Shown here in pieces: positions 34,394 through 46,757 of a stretch of 64,000 nucleotides of DNA. How positions within the stretch are numbered: position 1 is the first letter of the stretch; each line of letters starts with the position of its first letter. The stretch comes from Budorcas taxicolor (lineage: Eukaryota; Chordata; Mammalia; Artiodactyla; Bovidae), in contig NC_068913.1 in NCBI RefSeq assembly GCF_023091745.1, positions 38,570,501-38,634,500 of the forward strand, given 5' to 3'. A program made the translations under genes and the position numbers. The notes under the pieces were generated by a model. That model searched no databases, had not been told where the DNA came from, and worked only from the letters and a program-made list of their open reading frames with translations.

Positions 34394-35538
34394 GTAAGTT
34401 ACATTTTTAATCTTTCAACCTGCTAGCACTAGGGTAAAACCAAAAGCAGCAATTACATGTGCTTGCAAGTTATACCCCTCTGCCAGAATACTCAGAGAAG
34501 TGCAACTGAAGAGAAAGAACATCTTGTGGAAGAAAATTATAGTGAACACAAAGCACTGAATTATGTTTTATTAATGTAGGTATGATAAGTTCAAGATATT
34601 AGACCCTTATGAGACCTCATGCTCAATTTTCAAATGTTAACCAAAAGAAGTCAGGTTTAAGTATATGCTTTAATATATAGTTGCAACCTGAGTAGTAGGC
34701 AGCAAATATATTCATTTAAATATATCCAAGGAGAAAGTGTAGTCTTAAACTCAGCCATGCAGATTTTTCATTTATATGCTGATAGTATAGACCCAGTACA
34801 TTATTACTGAGTATCCTACTCAAGTAAAAGTTAGTTTGGATGTCTTCACACTGATTTACCAGTAGGATATTCCCCTGAATCGGGGGATTTTAGATCAAGT
34901 TCATTTTGTGCTTTCTAAAAGATGTCAAGTTGCTTATTTAATGATGAAATATCAACCAGTCTTTATTTAAAATGAAGTAAAATTGTAGTATATCCCATTC
35001 ATCCCACTTCAGCCCTTTACAGAAAACAAAATTAATTAGGCTATGCTTCCCTCTGCTGGGAAAACTCAGCAATGACATCACTGCTTATGAACAGCTCAAT
35101 TAAAAATAGCTAAAATATCAACTGTAAACATATTATGTGTAATTTGACATAATTATCCTACTAACTTAACTAATTATCCTATTAATATCCTATTAGCCAT
35201 AATTATCCTATTGACTTTTTTGGTGCCTTTTACATTAATCTTAAAAGAAGGTTTACTGTTTTTATCAATTACTTGAACTTGATCTACTAATTCTGTGTAA
35301 AGAATATTCATGGGTAATTCAGTTCAGTTCAGTTCAGTCGCTCAGTCATGTCCGACTCATTGTGACCCCATGGACTGCAGCACGCCAGGCCTCCCTGTCC
35401 ATCACTAACTCCCAGAGTTTACTCAAACTCATGTCCATTGAGTCGATGATGCCATCCAACCATCTCATCCTCTGTCATTCCATTCTCCTTCCGCCTTCAA
35501 TCTTTCCCAGCAACAGGGTCTTTTCAAATGAATCAGTT

Positions 35539-35737
35539 TTTTTTTTTCTTTTTTTAAAAATTATTTTATTTTATTTATTTTTTTTCACATTTTTTTTTAA
35601 ATTTTAAAATCTTTAATTCTTACATGTGTTCCCAAACATGAACCCCCCTCCCACCTCCCTCCCCATAACATCTCTGTGGGTCATCCCCATGCACCAGCCC
35701 CAAGCATGCTGTATCCTGCGTCAGACATAGACTGGCG
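35539..35737 (-). mobile_element. L1 3' end nested in BovB
   Basis: A T-rich tail is followed by 'gtgttcccaaacatgaaccc' and 'gggtcatccccatgcaccag', the complement of the L1 3' UTR at 2340-2440. Flanks TGAATCAGTT (35529-35538) and TGAATCTGTT (35738-35747) match in 9 of 10 and are the target duplication inside BovB. The other BovB copy reads through here uninterrupted (about 43910-43960). Confidence 0.93.
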
Positions 35738-37170
35738 TGAATCTGTTCTTCATATAGGGTGGCAAAAGTATTGGAGTTTCAGCTTCAATATCAGTCTTTC
35801 CAATGAATATTCAGGACTGATTTCCTTTAGGATGGACTGGTTGGATATCCTTTCTTCTCCAACACCAAGTTCAAAACCATCAATTCTTCAGCCCTCAGCT
35901 TTCTTTATAGTCCAACTCTCACATCAGTATATGACTACTGGAAAAACCATAGCCTTGACTAGACAGACCTAGTTGGCAGAGTAATGCCTCTGCTTTTTAA
36001 TATGCTGTCTAGGTTAGTCATAACTTTTCTTCCAAGGAGCAAGCGTCTTTTAATTTCATGGCTGCAGTCACCATCTGCAGTGATTTTGGAGCCCGAAAAA
36101 TAGTCTGTCACTGTTTCCACTGATTCCCCCATCTATTTGCCATGAAGTGATGGGACCAGATGCCATAATCTTAGTTTTCTGAATGTTGAGTTTTAAGCCA
36201 ACTTTTTCACGCTCCTCTTTCATTTTGATCAAGAGGTTCTTTGATTCTTTTTTGCTTTCTGCCATTAGAGTGGTGTCATCTGCATATCTGAGGTTATTGA
36301 TATTTCTTCCAGCAATCTTGATTCCAGCTTCTGCTTCAACCAGCTCAGCATTTCTTGTGTACACTGTCACATATACTCTGCATATAAGTTAAATAAGCAC
36401 GGTGACGATAACCAGCCTTGACATTTTTGGAACCAGTCTATTTTTCCATGTCCTATTCTTACTGTTCCTTCCTGACCTGTATACAGATTTCTCAAGAGGT
36501 AGGTCAGGTGGTCTAGTATTCCCATCTCTTTAAGAATTTTCTACAGTTTATTGTGATCCACACAGTCAAAGGCTTTGGCATAGTCAATAAAGCAGAAATA
36601 GCTGTTTTTCTGGAACTCTCTCACTTTTTCATTGATCCTGCAGATATTGGCAATTTGATCTCTGGTTCCTCTGCCTTTTCTAAATCCAGCTTGAACATCT
36701 GGAAGTTCATGGTTCACATACTCTTGGAGCCTGGCTTGGAGATTTTTGAGCATTGTTTGCTAGCATGTGAGATGAGTACACTCATGTGGTAGTTTGAGCA
36801 TTTTTTGGTATTGCCTTTCTTTGGGATTGGAATGAAAACTTACCTTTTCCAGTCCTGTGGCCACTGCTGAGTTTTCCAAATTTGCAGGCATGTTGAGTAC
36901 AGCACTTTCACAGCATCATCTTTTAGGATTTGAAGTAGTTCAACTGGAATTGCATCACTTCCACTAGTTTCCTAAGTAGTGTTGCTTTCTAAGACCCACT
37001 TCACTTCACATTCCAGGATGTCTGGCTCTAGGTGAGTGATCAAACCATCATGATTATCTGGGTTGTGAAGATCTTTTTTGTATAGTCTTCTGTGTATTTA
37101 TATCACCTCTTCTTAATATCTTCTGCTTCTGTTAGGTCCCTACCAGTTCTGTCCTTTATTGAGCCCATCT

Positions 37171-37262
37171 TTATTCTTGCCTGGAGAATCCCATGAATGG
37201 AGGAGCCTGTTGGGCTACAGTTCACGGGGTCGCAAAGAGTTGGACACGACTGAGTGACTTCA
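37171..37262 (+). mobile_element. 5'-truncated BovA SINE fragment nested in BovB
   Basis: 'ttcttgcctggagaatccca', 'gggtcgcaaagagttggaca' and 'gactgagtgacttcacc' form a sense BovA end lying where BovB at 46600-46615 reads 'cccatccttgcatgaaatg' without a break. No clear target duplication was seen. Confidence 0.85.
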
Positions 37263-39589
37263 CCTTCACCTTGCATGAAATGTTCCCTTACTATCTCTAA
37301 TTTTCTTGAAGAGATCTATAGTCTTTTCCATTCTGTTGTTTTCCTCTATTTCTTTGCACTGATCACCGAGGAAGGCTTTCTTATCTCTCCTTGCTATTCT
37401 TTGGAACTCAGCATTCAAATGGGTTTATCTTTCCTTTTCTGCTTTGCTTTTTTGCTACTCTTCTTTTCACAGCTATTTGTAAGACCTCCTCAGACAGCCA
37501 TTTTGCTTTTTCCATTTCTTTTTCTTGGGAATGGTCTTGATCCCTGTCTCCTGTGCAATGTCATGAACCTCCGTCGATAGTTCTTTAGGCACTCTATCAG
37601 ATCTAATCCTTTGAATCTATTTCGCACTTCCACTGTATAATCATAAGGGATTTTATTGAGGTCATACCTGAATGGTCTAGTGGTTTTCCTTACTTTCTTC
37701 AATTTAAGTCTGAATTTGGCAATAAGGAGTTAATGATCTGAGCCACAGTCAGCTCCCAGTCTTGTTTTTGCTGAATGTATAGAGCTTCTCCATCTTTGCC
37801 TACAGGGAATATAATTAATCTGATTTCGATATTGACCATTTGGTGATGTCCATGTGTAGAGTCTTCTGTTGTGTTGTTGGAAGAGAGTGTTTTCTATGAC
37901 TCTGTTAGCCTTTGCCCTGCTTCATTCTTTACTCCAAGGCCAAATTTGCCTGTTATTCCAGATGTTTCTTGACTTCCTGCTTTTGCATTCCAGTCCCCTA
38001 TAATGAAAAGCACATCTTTTTTAGGTGTTAGTTCTAGAAATTCTTGTAGGTCTTCATGAAACCTTTCAACCTCAGCTTCAGCATTACTCGTTGAGGCATA
38101 GACTTGGAATAACTGTGATATTGAATGGTTTGCCTTGGAAACAAACAGATATCTTTCTGTTGTTTTTGAGACTGCATCCAAGTACTGCATTTCGGCCTCT
38201 TGTTGACTATGATGTCTACTCCATTTCTTAGGGATTCTTGCCCACAGTAGTAGATATAATGGTCATCTCAGTTAAATTCATCCATTCCAGTCCATTTTAG
38301 TTCTCTGATTCCTAAAATGTTGCCATTCAATCTTGCCATCTCTTGTTTGATCACTTCCAGTTTGCCTTGATTCATGGACCTAACATTCCAGGTTCCTATG
38401 CAATATTGCTCTTTACAGAATCAGACTTCGCTTCTATCACCAGTCACATCCACAGCTGGGTGTTGTTTTTGATATAACTCCATCTCTTCATTCTTTCTGG
38501 AGTTATTTCTTCAAGGATCTCCCGTAGCATATTGGGCACCTACCAACCTGGGGAGTTCATCTTTCGGTGTCCTCTATCTTTTTGCCTTTTCATGGGGTTC
38601 TCAAGGCAAGAATACTGAAGTGGTTTGCATTCCCTTCTCCAGGGGACCTGTTTTGTCAGAACTCTCCACCATGACCCATCTGTCTTGGGTGGCCTTACAT
38701 GGCATGGCTCTTAGTTTCACTGAGTTAGACAAGGCTGTGGTCCATGTGATCAGATTGGTTAGTTTTCTGTGATTGTGGTTTTCAGTCTGTCTGCCCTCTG
38801 ATGGAAAAGGATAAGAGGCTTACAGTAAATCTTTAATCCAATTTTCTGTTGATGGGTGGAGCTGTGTTCCCTCCCTGTTATTTACCTGGGGCCAAACTAT
38901 TGTGGAGGTAATGAAGATAATGGAAACCTCCTTCAAAAGGTCCCATGTATGCACTGCTACACTCAGTGCCCCCAGCCCTACAGCAGGCCACCAGCAACCC
39001 ATGCTTCCACTGGAGACTTCTGGACACTCCTGGGCAAGTCTGGGTCAGTCTCTTGTGGGGTCACTGCTCCTTTTCCCTGGGTCCTGGTGCACACAGGGTT
39101 CTGTTGTGCCCTCTAAGAGTCTAATTCCCAGTCCTGTGTAAGTTCTGGCAGCTCTATGGTAGGGTTAGTGGCGACCTCCTCCAGAAGGGCTATGCCATAC
39201 CCATGTCTGCTGCACCCAGAGGCCCTGCCCCTGCAGCAGTCCACGGCTGACCCTTCCTCCACAGGAGACGCTCAGACACAGTTCTGTCACAGTCTCTGTG
39301 GGGTCTCTGGGTCCTTTCATGGGTCATAATTACTAAGAAAGAAAACATGTTGTACAACATTCAAAAACCTGGTTGCCTTCCTGAAGGTCCTTGTTGTGTA
39401 TCCTACATACGTCTCTGTGTGATTTGTGAATGCCTATAAGGTCGTTTAGAGATGCCAATACTAGGAGATAGGTTGCCTCATATTGAACCTATATTTTGAA
39501 TCCATTTTGCTTATAAAATTTTCTTCTCTGTTTATTTGCTTTCCTATCTGTTACTGTTCTCATTATGAAGAAAAAAATGCCACTAGATA

Positions 39590-40380
39590 AGAGGAAGAAT
39601 TTTTGTGTTTATACAGATTTAGTACATTGTTGATGCACACTCTCATTAAATTTTTCAGAATGTCAGGTCGGTTTATTTCTCCTCCTCAGTTCATCTCTTC
39701 TCAGTTCTTTGTTGTGTTTCATCACAACAAAAATTTTGAGCATAGGACTAAAGGGTTAAAAACAACTGACAAGTTAGAGCTCAGTCAGTTCAAGCAGACA
39801 GATACTTGATTAGACAGACACTCCTAAGACGTGTGAGCAGGCTTACCCCAAAAGGAGCTCTCTTCCTCCTTCCTTTCCATTCCTCTTGGCTTCCCCCTTT
39901 TGTACTCCCAGTCTGCTCCTTTTGGTTATGCCCAGTGCAAAGTAGGGCTTATACTCACCACCAGTCAATGAAAGGGAATGCAGAGGGCATATGCTCAAGG
40001 CCAATTGACAATTCCAAGTTACAACACAGCAGGCTGTGTTGTTTATGACTTCCCATATGTCTTCACATAATTCAGTCTGTTATAATTAGATGTAAAATAT
40101 TCATAAGCCCATTATGGGCTCCAAACTGCCTTCTCTAAGGTTACTTAAGCTCCTTTGATTATTTTGTATCCACTCTGTGCCTAAGGCACCTGTGCAGGAG
40201 CTGAAAAGTCTCTGTAATTATCTTGTAGGCTGTGAGCTCTCCTGGGTGTGTCTAGGATGGAGTTTAGAGGTCAGTTTTCAGCCAGGCCTCCCCTTGTTGC
40301 TCATCCTACCTAACAAGTTTTTGCCTTTATATGGGTTTAGCACATTGTTGGCACAGCCTCATTAAATTTTTCAGATGGCA
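39590..40380. repeat. Unclassified ~0.8-kb block flanked by ~70-bp direct repeats (LTR-like?)
   Basis: Two similar segments lie in the same orientation: 39595-39665 and about 40312-40378. They share 'acattgttg' and the 18-bp 'ctcattaaatttttcaga', with further matches upstream ('tttatacagatttag' / 'tttatatgggtttag'). Between them lies CT-rich to mixed sequence that is less AT-rich than the surrounding intron and has no open frame of note. It could be a degraded retroviral LTR region or another interspersed element; I cannot name it. The 39325-39589 stretch on the left has no recognised content. Confidence 0.5.
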
Positions 40381-40524
40381 TATTTCAGTTGGACAACGAA
40401 ATATTCCCTCATCTTCCATTTATCTATTTCACATAGAAATATTGAATCATGATAATCAGCTTTTCTGCAATTCAGTATTATGATATATTAATTCCTTATA
40501 TTAAAGAGTTTATTTGCTTAGATA

Positions 40525-40758
40525 TGGGCTTCCCTCATTATTCACACAGTAAAGAACCTACCAGCAATGTAGGAGACCCAGGTTCGATCCCTGGGTTGGG
40601 AAGATCCCCTGGAGAACGGGAATGGCAACCCACTCCAGTATTCTTGCCTGAAGAATTCCATGGACAAAGGAGCCTTGTGTTTCACAGTCCCAGGGGGTTG
40701 CAAAGAGTTGGACACTACTGAATGACTAAGGGACTAACGCTTTCACTTTTTCACTTTT
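40525..40758 (+). mobile_element. Bov-tA SINE
   Basis: It has the head 'gggcttccctcattattcac', box 'gatccctgggttgggaagat', body 'ggcaacccactccagtattc', and end 'agttggacactactgaatga'. Flanks CTTAGATATGG (40518-40528) and CTTAAATATGG (40759-40769) match in 10 of 11. The left repeat overlaps the first G bases of the SINE. Confidence 0.94.
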
Positions 40759-41196
40759 CTTAAATATGGAAAGACTAATGATACTAACTAGAAGTAAATG
40801 AAACAAGGTGATAAAACTAGAGCTCATTTCCTATGAAATTTAGTCTCCATGACAATATAAACTTGCTATTTTGCTCAGTTTTTTATCTCTAGTTATAACA
40901 GATGCAATATTGTGACTGTTGTAGATATTCATTGAACAAATATTTGTTGAATGAATGATCTAAACATTTCAAGCTATAGAATAGTATTATTTTTGTTAAT
41001 CAGTAGAGATTTGATCTAAACAGCATTTGTTATTTATTGTGGAAATGATTTGTAATACATTGTTAGTAACAGCATTGTATTCAGAAGTAGAATCTTTCTT
41101 AAGAAATATTGTAAACCAAACAATTAACTAATAAATTATAATTACAAGCCACTTTACATAGGATACCATGCTATGTTTGAAGATTGTTAAAGAATT

Positions 41197-41240
41197 TTAT
41201 ATATATATATATACATACACACACACACATACGTATATAT
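41197..41240. repeat. Compound (AT)n(AC)n microsatellite
   Basis: An alternating AT run passes into 'acatacacacacacacac' and then back into 'atacgtatatat'. It is purine-pyrimidine alternating and likely polymorphic in length. Confidence 0.95.
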
Positions 41241-41618
41241 CTTACCAATATATTCATTTGTTTAGCAATTCAGTCCCTTCATAGACTCAGTTAAGTGTTT
41301 TTGCAAAATGATATGTATTCTGGAATTATGAATGTACATATATACAAGGAAAAGCTGACCAAAGTCATATTTATTTAAGTGAGGCAATGGATAAATAAAT
41401 ATTGTTGACTGTTGAGTGTAGAGACTTTGGAAAGTGCTTCACATTTTAAGGTTACGTTTTCATGAAATTAGAGTGGCAGCCTATAAACTTTGGGAATATG
41501 AAATTGCTTAGTTATAGAAAGTTAGAATGAATGTGAATAATTTTTTCTCCTGATTCTTCAGTATGAATGCATAGTATAGGGAGAGAAAAAGAATTGCTGA
41601 GTTTCAGTGTACCTGGGG

Positions 41619-41638
41619 TGTGTGTGTGTGTGTGTGTT
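41619..41638. repeat. (TG)n microsatellite
   Basis: A short, uninterrupted TG repeat of about ten units. A similar run of about eight units lies at 24664-24680. Confidence 0.93.
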
Positions 41639-43727
41639 TGTATAAAAACAACCCCAAGTAGATGCTTGTGATATATGGGAGGAAATGGCAAAATAGTTTA
41701 AGCTCTACAGCAGTAAAAACATTCCTTTTTTGAAGGCCTCTTTATTTCTTGTCTGCTTGTCTTACTAACTGACCAAACATAAAAAATATACACCATAGAT
41801 TACAGTGAATTTCAAATATTTGGAAACTTAAGTCAGACATTCCCATATGGTCAGATTGGGTCTTACCATTAGGAATCAGTGAGTTATCTTAGAATAGGTG
41901 ATGTCAATCTTTGAAAGTAAAATGGGCAGAAATCCAGAGCTCAGCCCTGTTAAATCATGTATGTTGTCTTGCTAATGTCACATCTCACATTGAGTAAAAT
42001 ATATGTGGTCATGTGGAAACATATAAAGATATGATGTATCTTTTCAAGAAAACTGCTAAATGACCTGAAGCCAAATTATTCACTTCAGGACGATTAGTTC
42101 CAGCTGTAATGGTAAACATATTCTGTAACACTCTATATTTTACATATCCTGGAGATTTTCATAGAGAAACTATATAAAACAGCTCAGAATTAAGGTGGAA
42201 GAAATTTCACTCTTGATGAAACCTTTGACACTCACTCAGTGCTCTGTTCCCTCTCTTGTAAAGAAGCACTAATGAGCTGGCCTGGATGACAGAATAATCC
42301 AGCTCCACTTCCCTTTGGTCCAGCACACTCTTCCCCATCAGCGGTGGCCTTTCGCCTAGGGAAATTTCAGTACAAAACCCTAAATATAGCTGTGCTGGCA
42401 GATCTTCTTGTCTTCCCACTCACACCTCATACACAATGCTAACAAGAAACCTCCAATATGTTCCCTTCCCTAAAATAACTATTGTGCACAAAATTGGAGT
42501 TTGATTTTGCATTCAAGAACATGAGTGGTTGAGTCAATTTACTTTTAAGGTACCTCTCATTCTTCCTTCTTTGTTAAACAAGCTGATCTACATGTCCAGA
42601 AAGTAAAAAGTTATACCAGCAGTAACAATTTTAAAAATTAACATCATCTTAAATTTTTGAATCTTCAAAATAGTTTATGTTCTAACTTCTATGTAATGCC
42701 ATCATTGAATTAGTTCTCTTGACTGTTTTACATACATGCATTTCCATTCCAATAACCCACAGTAGAATGTTCTTTGAGTCCAATCTTCTTCATTATTTCT
42801 ACAGCTACTTCATATCAATTTACGTCTTGGTTGGATTCAAAATGGTTCTAAAATTTCATAAAATATCTTTGGCAGTGTCATCTTTATGGTCTTTAAAGCT
42901 GTAAATTTAGTATTTTGTAGCACTGCTAATCTTTATGCTTTATGCTTTAGCTTCTTTTAAACATATAGAAAATCCAACTATGAATCTGAACATTTGGCCC
43001 CAAAAGAAGCCTTAAGATTTGATAAATGAGCTGATATCAGTCCTAAAAAAAAAAAATCCCTAACTTTGATAAATTATTAAATTGTATCAAGTCTAAGATA
43101 TCACAGAATATAGAAGGCACCATTTTGTTATGTATTGCTTAGAAAAATTGCCCAAAATGAACAATAATATAGCGTCCCAGCATCAAACCAGAACTTTTCA
43201 GTGTGGGCACAAAGGATAAATTAATTCCATAGCAATGAAACTTCCCTGTTTTACTCCTTGAACCACAAAGTTGATCCTCCTGAAGGTTTACTTTCTGATT
43301 TCACAGCAACAAGGTGGACTAAAACTTCAGACAAAACTTCAGGGAGGTATCAGCTTAGTAGGGACTCATGTGTCTGGCAGAAGTTAAGAACAAATTCTTT
43401 CCAAAAGAAAGCAACTTCAACTCAGAGAGCAATCGTAAAACATTCTGATGTCATACACATTGAAATATAAAGAAGTATGCATCCTAGAATAAAATTATTA
43501 TAGTGTCACCTTTTATAATTTTGTAAACCCTTTTTGAAACTTTTCACTGGAAAAAACCATCAACACAGCTGTCTTCTGATATTACATTAGGCAAATAATC
43601 CAACTATTCATAGTATATGTATGCAAGGCCTGCATACACAACCTGAATAAGAAGAGGTTTGAAATATTTTGTGCTATCAGTATTCCTTATTAAAGTCTTT
43701 AAATATGTCATCAGATCACCCAGTTGT

Positions 43728-44945
43728 TTCAGTTCAGTTAAGTCACGTCCAACTCTTTGCGACCCCATGAACCGCAGCATGCCAGGCCTCCCTGTCCTTC
43801 ACCAACTCCTGGAGTTTACTCAAACTCATGTTCATTGAGTCGGTGAGGCCATCCAACCATCTCATCCTCTCTTGTCCTCTTCTCCTCCCACCTTCAGTCT
43901 TTCCCAGCATCAGGGTCTTTTCAAATGAGTCAGCTCTTCGCATCAGGTGGCAAAAGTATTGGAGTTTCAGCTTCAACATCAGTCCTTCCAATGAACACTC
44001 AAGACTGATCTCCTTTAGGATGGACTGGTTGGATCTCTTTGCAGTCCAAGGGACTCTCAAGAGTCTTCTCCAACACAACAGTTCAAAAGCATCAAGTCTT
44101 TGGTGCTCGGCTTTATGATCCAGCTCTCACATCCATACATGAATGCTAGAAAAAACATAGCTTTGACTAGATGGACCTTTGTTGGCAAAGTAATGTTTCT
44201 GCTTTTTAATATGCTGTCTAGATTGGTCATAACTTTCCTTCCAAGAAGTAAGCGTCTTTTAATTTCATGGCTGCAGTCACCATCTGCAGTGATTCTGGAG
44301 CCCCCAAAAATAAAGTCTGACACTGTTTCCACTGTTTCCCCATCTATTTCCATGAAGTGATGGGACCAGATGCCATGATCTTCGTTTTCTGAATGTTGAG
44401 CTTTAAACCAACTTTTTCACTCTCCTCTTTCACTTTCATTAAGAGGCTTTTGAGTTCCTCTTCACTTTCTGCCATAAGGGTGGTGTCATCTGCATTTCTG
44501 AGGTTATTGATATTTCTCCTGGCAATCTTGATTCCAGCTTGTGCTTCATCAAGCCCAGTGTTTCTCGTGATGTACTCTGCATATAAGTTAAATAAGCAGG
44601 GTGACAATATACAGACTTGACGTACTTCTTTTCCTATTTGGAGCCAGTCTGTTGTTCCATGTCTGGTTCTAACTGTTGCTTCCTGACCCGCATACAGATT
44701 TCTCAAGAGGCAGGTGAGGTGGTCTGGTATTCCCATCTCTTGAAGTATTTTCCACAGTTTATTGTGATCCACACAGTCAAATGCTTTGGCATTGTCAATA
44801 AAGCAGAAATAGATGTTTTTCTGGAACTTTCTCACTTTTTCAATGATCCAGTGGATATTGGCAATTTGATCTCTGGTTCTTCTTCCCTTTCTAAATCCAG
44901 CCTGAACATCTGGAAGTTCACAGTTCACATATTATTGAAGCCTCC
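43728..44945 (-). mobile_element. BovB LINE, 5'-truncated (second antisense copy)
   Basis: The 3' end ('ttcagttcagttaagtcacg') is at 43730, and the copy stops within RT at about 44945. A 194-codon antisense frame (44344-44928) still encodes much of the reverse transcriptase: 'GFRKGRRTRDQIANI', 'CFIDNAKAFDCVDHNKL' and 'FNLYAEYITRNTG'. The catalytic box reads 'NADDTTLMAES', with Asn where YADD is expected. This is a remnant of a mobile-element enzyme, not a host gene. Confidence 0.94.
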
Positions 44946-44997
44946 AAGTTGAGTATTATTTTACTAGTGACTGTTTACACCTATAATTTAAATTTGC

Positions 44998-46757
44998 TGT
45001 TGTTCAGTCGCTCAGTCATGACCGAATGAATTGCGGCAAGCCAGACTTCCCTCTCCTTCACCATCTCCTGGAGTTTGCTCAGACTCAAGTCCATTGAGTT
45101 AATGATGCTACCCAACCATCTCATCCTTGTCCTCCTGTGCTCAATCTTTCCTAGCATCAGGGTCTTTTCCAATGAGTTGGCATTTCACATCGGGTGGCCA
45201 AAGTTTTGAAGCTTCAGCATCAGTCCTTTCAACGAATATTCAGGGTTGATTTCCCATAGGGTTGACTGGTTTGATCTCTTTGCTGTCCAAGGAACTCTCA
45301 AGAGCTTCTCCAGCACCACAGCTCAAAAGCATCAATTCCTTGGCCTTCTTTATGGTCCAACTCTCACACCCATACATGACTACTGGAAAAACCATAACTT
45401 TGACTGGACAGACCTTTTCTGGCAATGTGACATCGCTGCTTTTTAATACACTGTCTAGGTTTGTTGTAGCTTTTCTTCCAAGGAGCAAGCATCTTTTAAT
45501 GTGTGGCTGCAGTCACTGCCAGTGATTCTGGTGCCCAAGAAATAGTCTGTCAGTCACTTTACATTGTTCCCCCATCTATTTGCCATGAGCTGATGGACTT
45601 GTATGCCGTGATCTTAGTTTTTTGAATGTTGAATTTTAAGCCAGCTTTTTCAGTCTCCTCTTTCACCCTCATCAAGAGGCTCTATAGTTCCTCTTCACTT
45701 TCTCCCATTAGGGTTGTATCATCTGCATATCTGAGGTTATTGATATTTCTACCAGCAAAATTGAATTCAGCTTGTGCTTCATCCAGCCTGGCATTTTGCA
45801 TGATGCATTCTGCATATTAGTTAATTAATTAGGGTGACAGTATATATAGCCTTGTCATACTCCTTTCCAAATTTTGAGCCAGTCTGTTGTTCCAGGTCTG
45901 GTTCTAACTGTTCCTTCTCGAACTGAAAACATGTTTCTCAGGACGCAGGTATGGTGGCCTGGTATTCCCATCTCCTGAAGAATTTTCCAGTTTGTTGTGA
46001 TCCACAGTCCAAGGCTCTAGCATAGTAAGTGAGGTAGAAGCAGAAGTTTTGCTGTAATTCCCTTGCTTTATCTCTGATCCAGCAGATGGTAGCAGTTTGA
46101 TTTCTGGTTCTTCTGCAAATCCAGCTGTACATTTGGAAATTCTTGGTTCACGAAGAATTCTTGAAGTCTCACTTTAAGGATTTTTAGCATTACCTTGCTA
46201 GCATGTGAATTGAGAGCAATTGTGCTGCAGTTTGGACATTCTTTGCCATTGCCCTTCTTTGGCATTGGAATGAAAAAGGATATTTTCCAGTCCCATGGCC
46301 ACTGCTGAATTTTCCATATTTGCTGGCCTATTAAGTGCAGCACTTTAACAGTATTGTCCTTTAAGATTTGAAATAGCTCAGCTGGAATTCCATCACCTCC
46401 ACTAGCTTTTTTCATAGCAATGCTTCCTAAGGCCCACTTGACTTCACCTTCCAGGATGTCTGGCTTTAGGTGAGTGATCACGTCATTGTGGTTATCCAGA
46501 TCATTAAGACATTTTTTGTACAGCTCTCTGTATTCTTGCCACCTCTTCTTAATGTCTTCTGCTTCTGTTAGGTCCATACTGCTTCTGTCCTTTACCGTGC
46601 CCATCCTTGCATGAAATGTTCCCTTGTTGTCTCTGATTTTCTAGAGGAGAGCTCTAGTCTTTCCATTCTATGGTTTTCCTCTATTTCTTTGCATTGTTCA
46701 CTTAAAAAGGCTTTCTTATCTCTCCTTGCTATTCTTTGGAACTCTGCATTTAGATTG
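44998..46757 (-). mobile_element. BovB LINE, 5'-truncated (third antisense copy)
   Basis: A second 3' end ('gttgttcagtcgctcagtca') starts about 50 bp after the previous copy, in the same orientation, so this is an independent insertion. A 178-codon antisense frame (46068-46604) covers the endonuclease-RT linker and the start of RT ('KRWQEYRELYKKCLND', 'KKASGGDGIPAELFQ', 'FIPMPKKGN'). The RT core (45600-46000) is broken by frameshifts. It ends at about 46757, where the match to the 37400 region stops. Confidence 0.93.

Larger units (their letters stand above)
35316..39315 (-). mobile_element. Near full-length BovB LINE, decayed, with two nested insertions
   Basis: Antisense BovB, bounded by a perfect 9-bp direct repeat, TTCATGGGT, at 35307-35315 and 39316-39324. 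The 3' end lies at 35316 (tandem 'ttcagttcag') and the GC-richer 5' region at 38820-39315. Decayed protein pieces on the - strand are an endonuclease-like 'FIIGDWNAKAGSQ' (38000-38050), RT 'GFRKGRGTRDQIANI' and 'CFIDYAKAFDCVDHNKL' (36541-36690), and 'YADDTTLMAES' (36240-36300), the RT catalytic YADD box. Stops and frameshifts lie between them, so it is inactive. An L1 (35539-35737) and a BovA piece (37171-37262) are inserted in it. Confidence 0.93.

Noticed and set aside
38820..39141. Overlapping frames in the GC-richer segment
   Set aside because: They lie in the 5' region of the BovB element bounded by the TTCATGGGT duplications.
39603..40365. Short open frames in the unclassified block as retroviral genes
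   Set aside because: None shows a recognisable gag, protease, polymerase or envelope motif. The block is at most LTR-like.
43258..43470. 70-aa open frame in unique intron
   Set aside because: No domain, no conserved splice or start context that I can recognise; most likely chance.
44344..44928. 194-aa antisense open frame as a host gene
   Set aside because: Its motifs are reverse transcriptase of BovB, and it lies in a truncated antisense element inside a SEMA3A intron.
46068..46604. 178-aa antisense open frame as a host gene
   Set aside because: It matches the endonuclease-RT linker of BovB and is continuous with BovB sequence on both sides.
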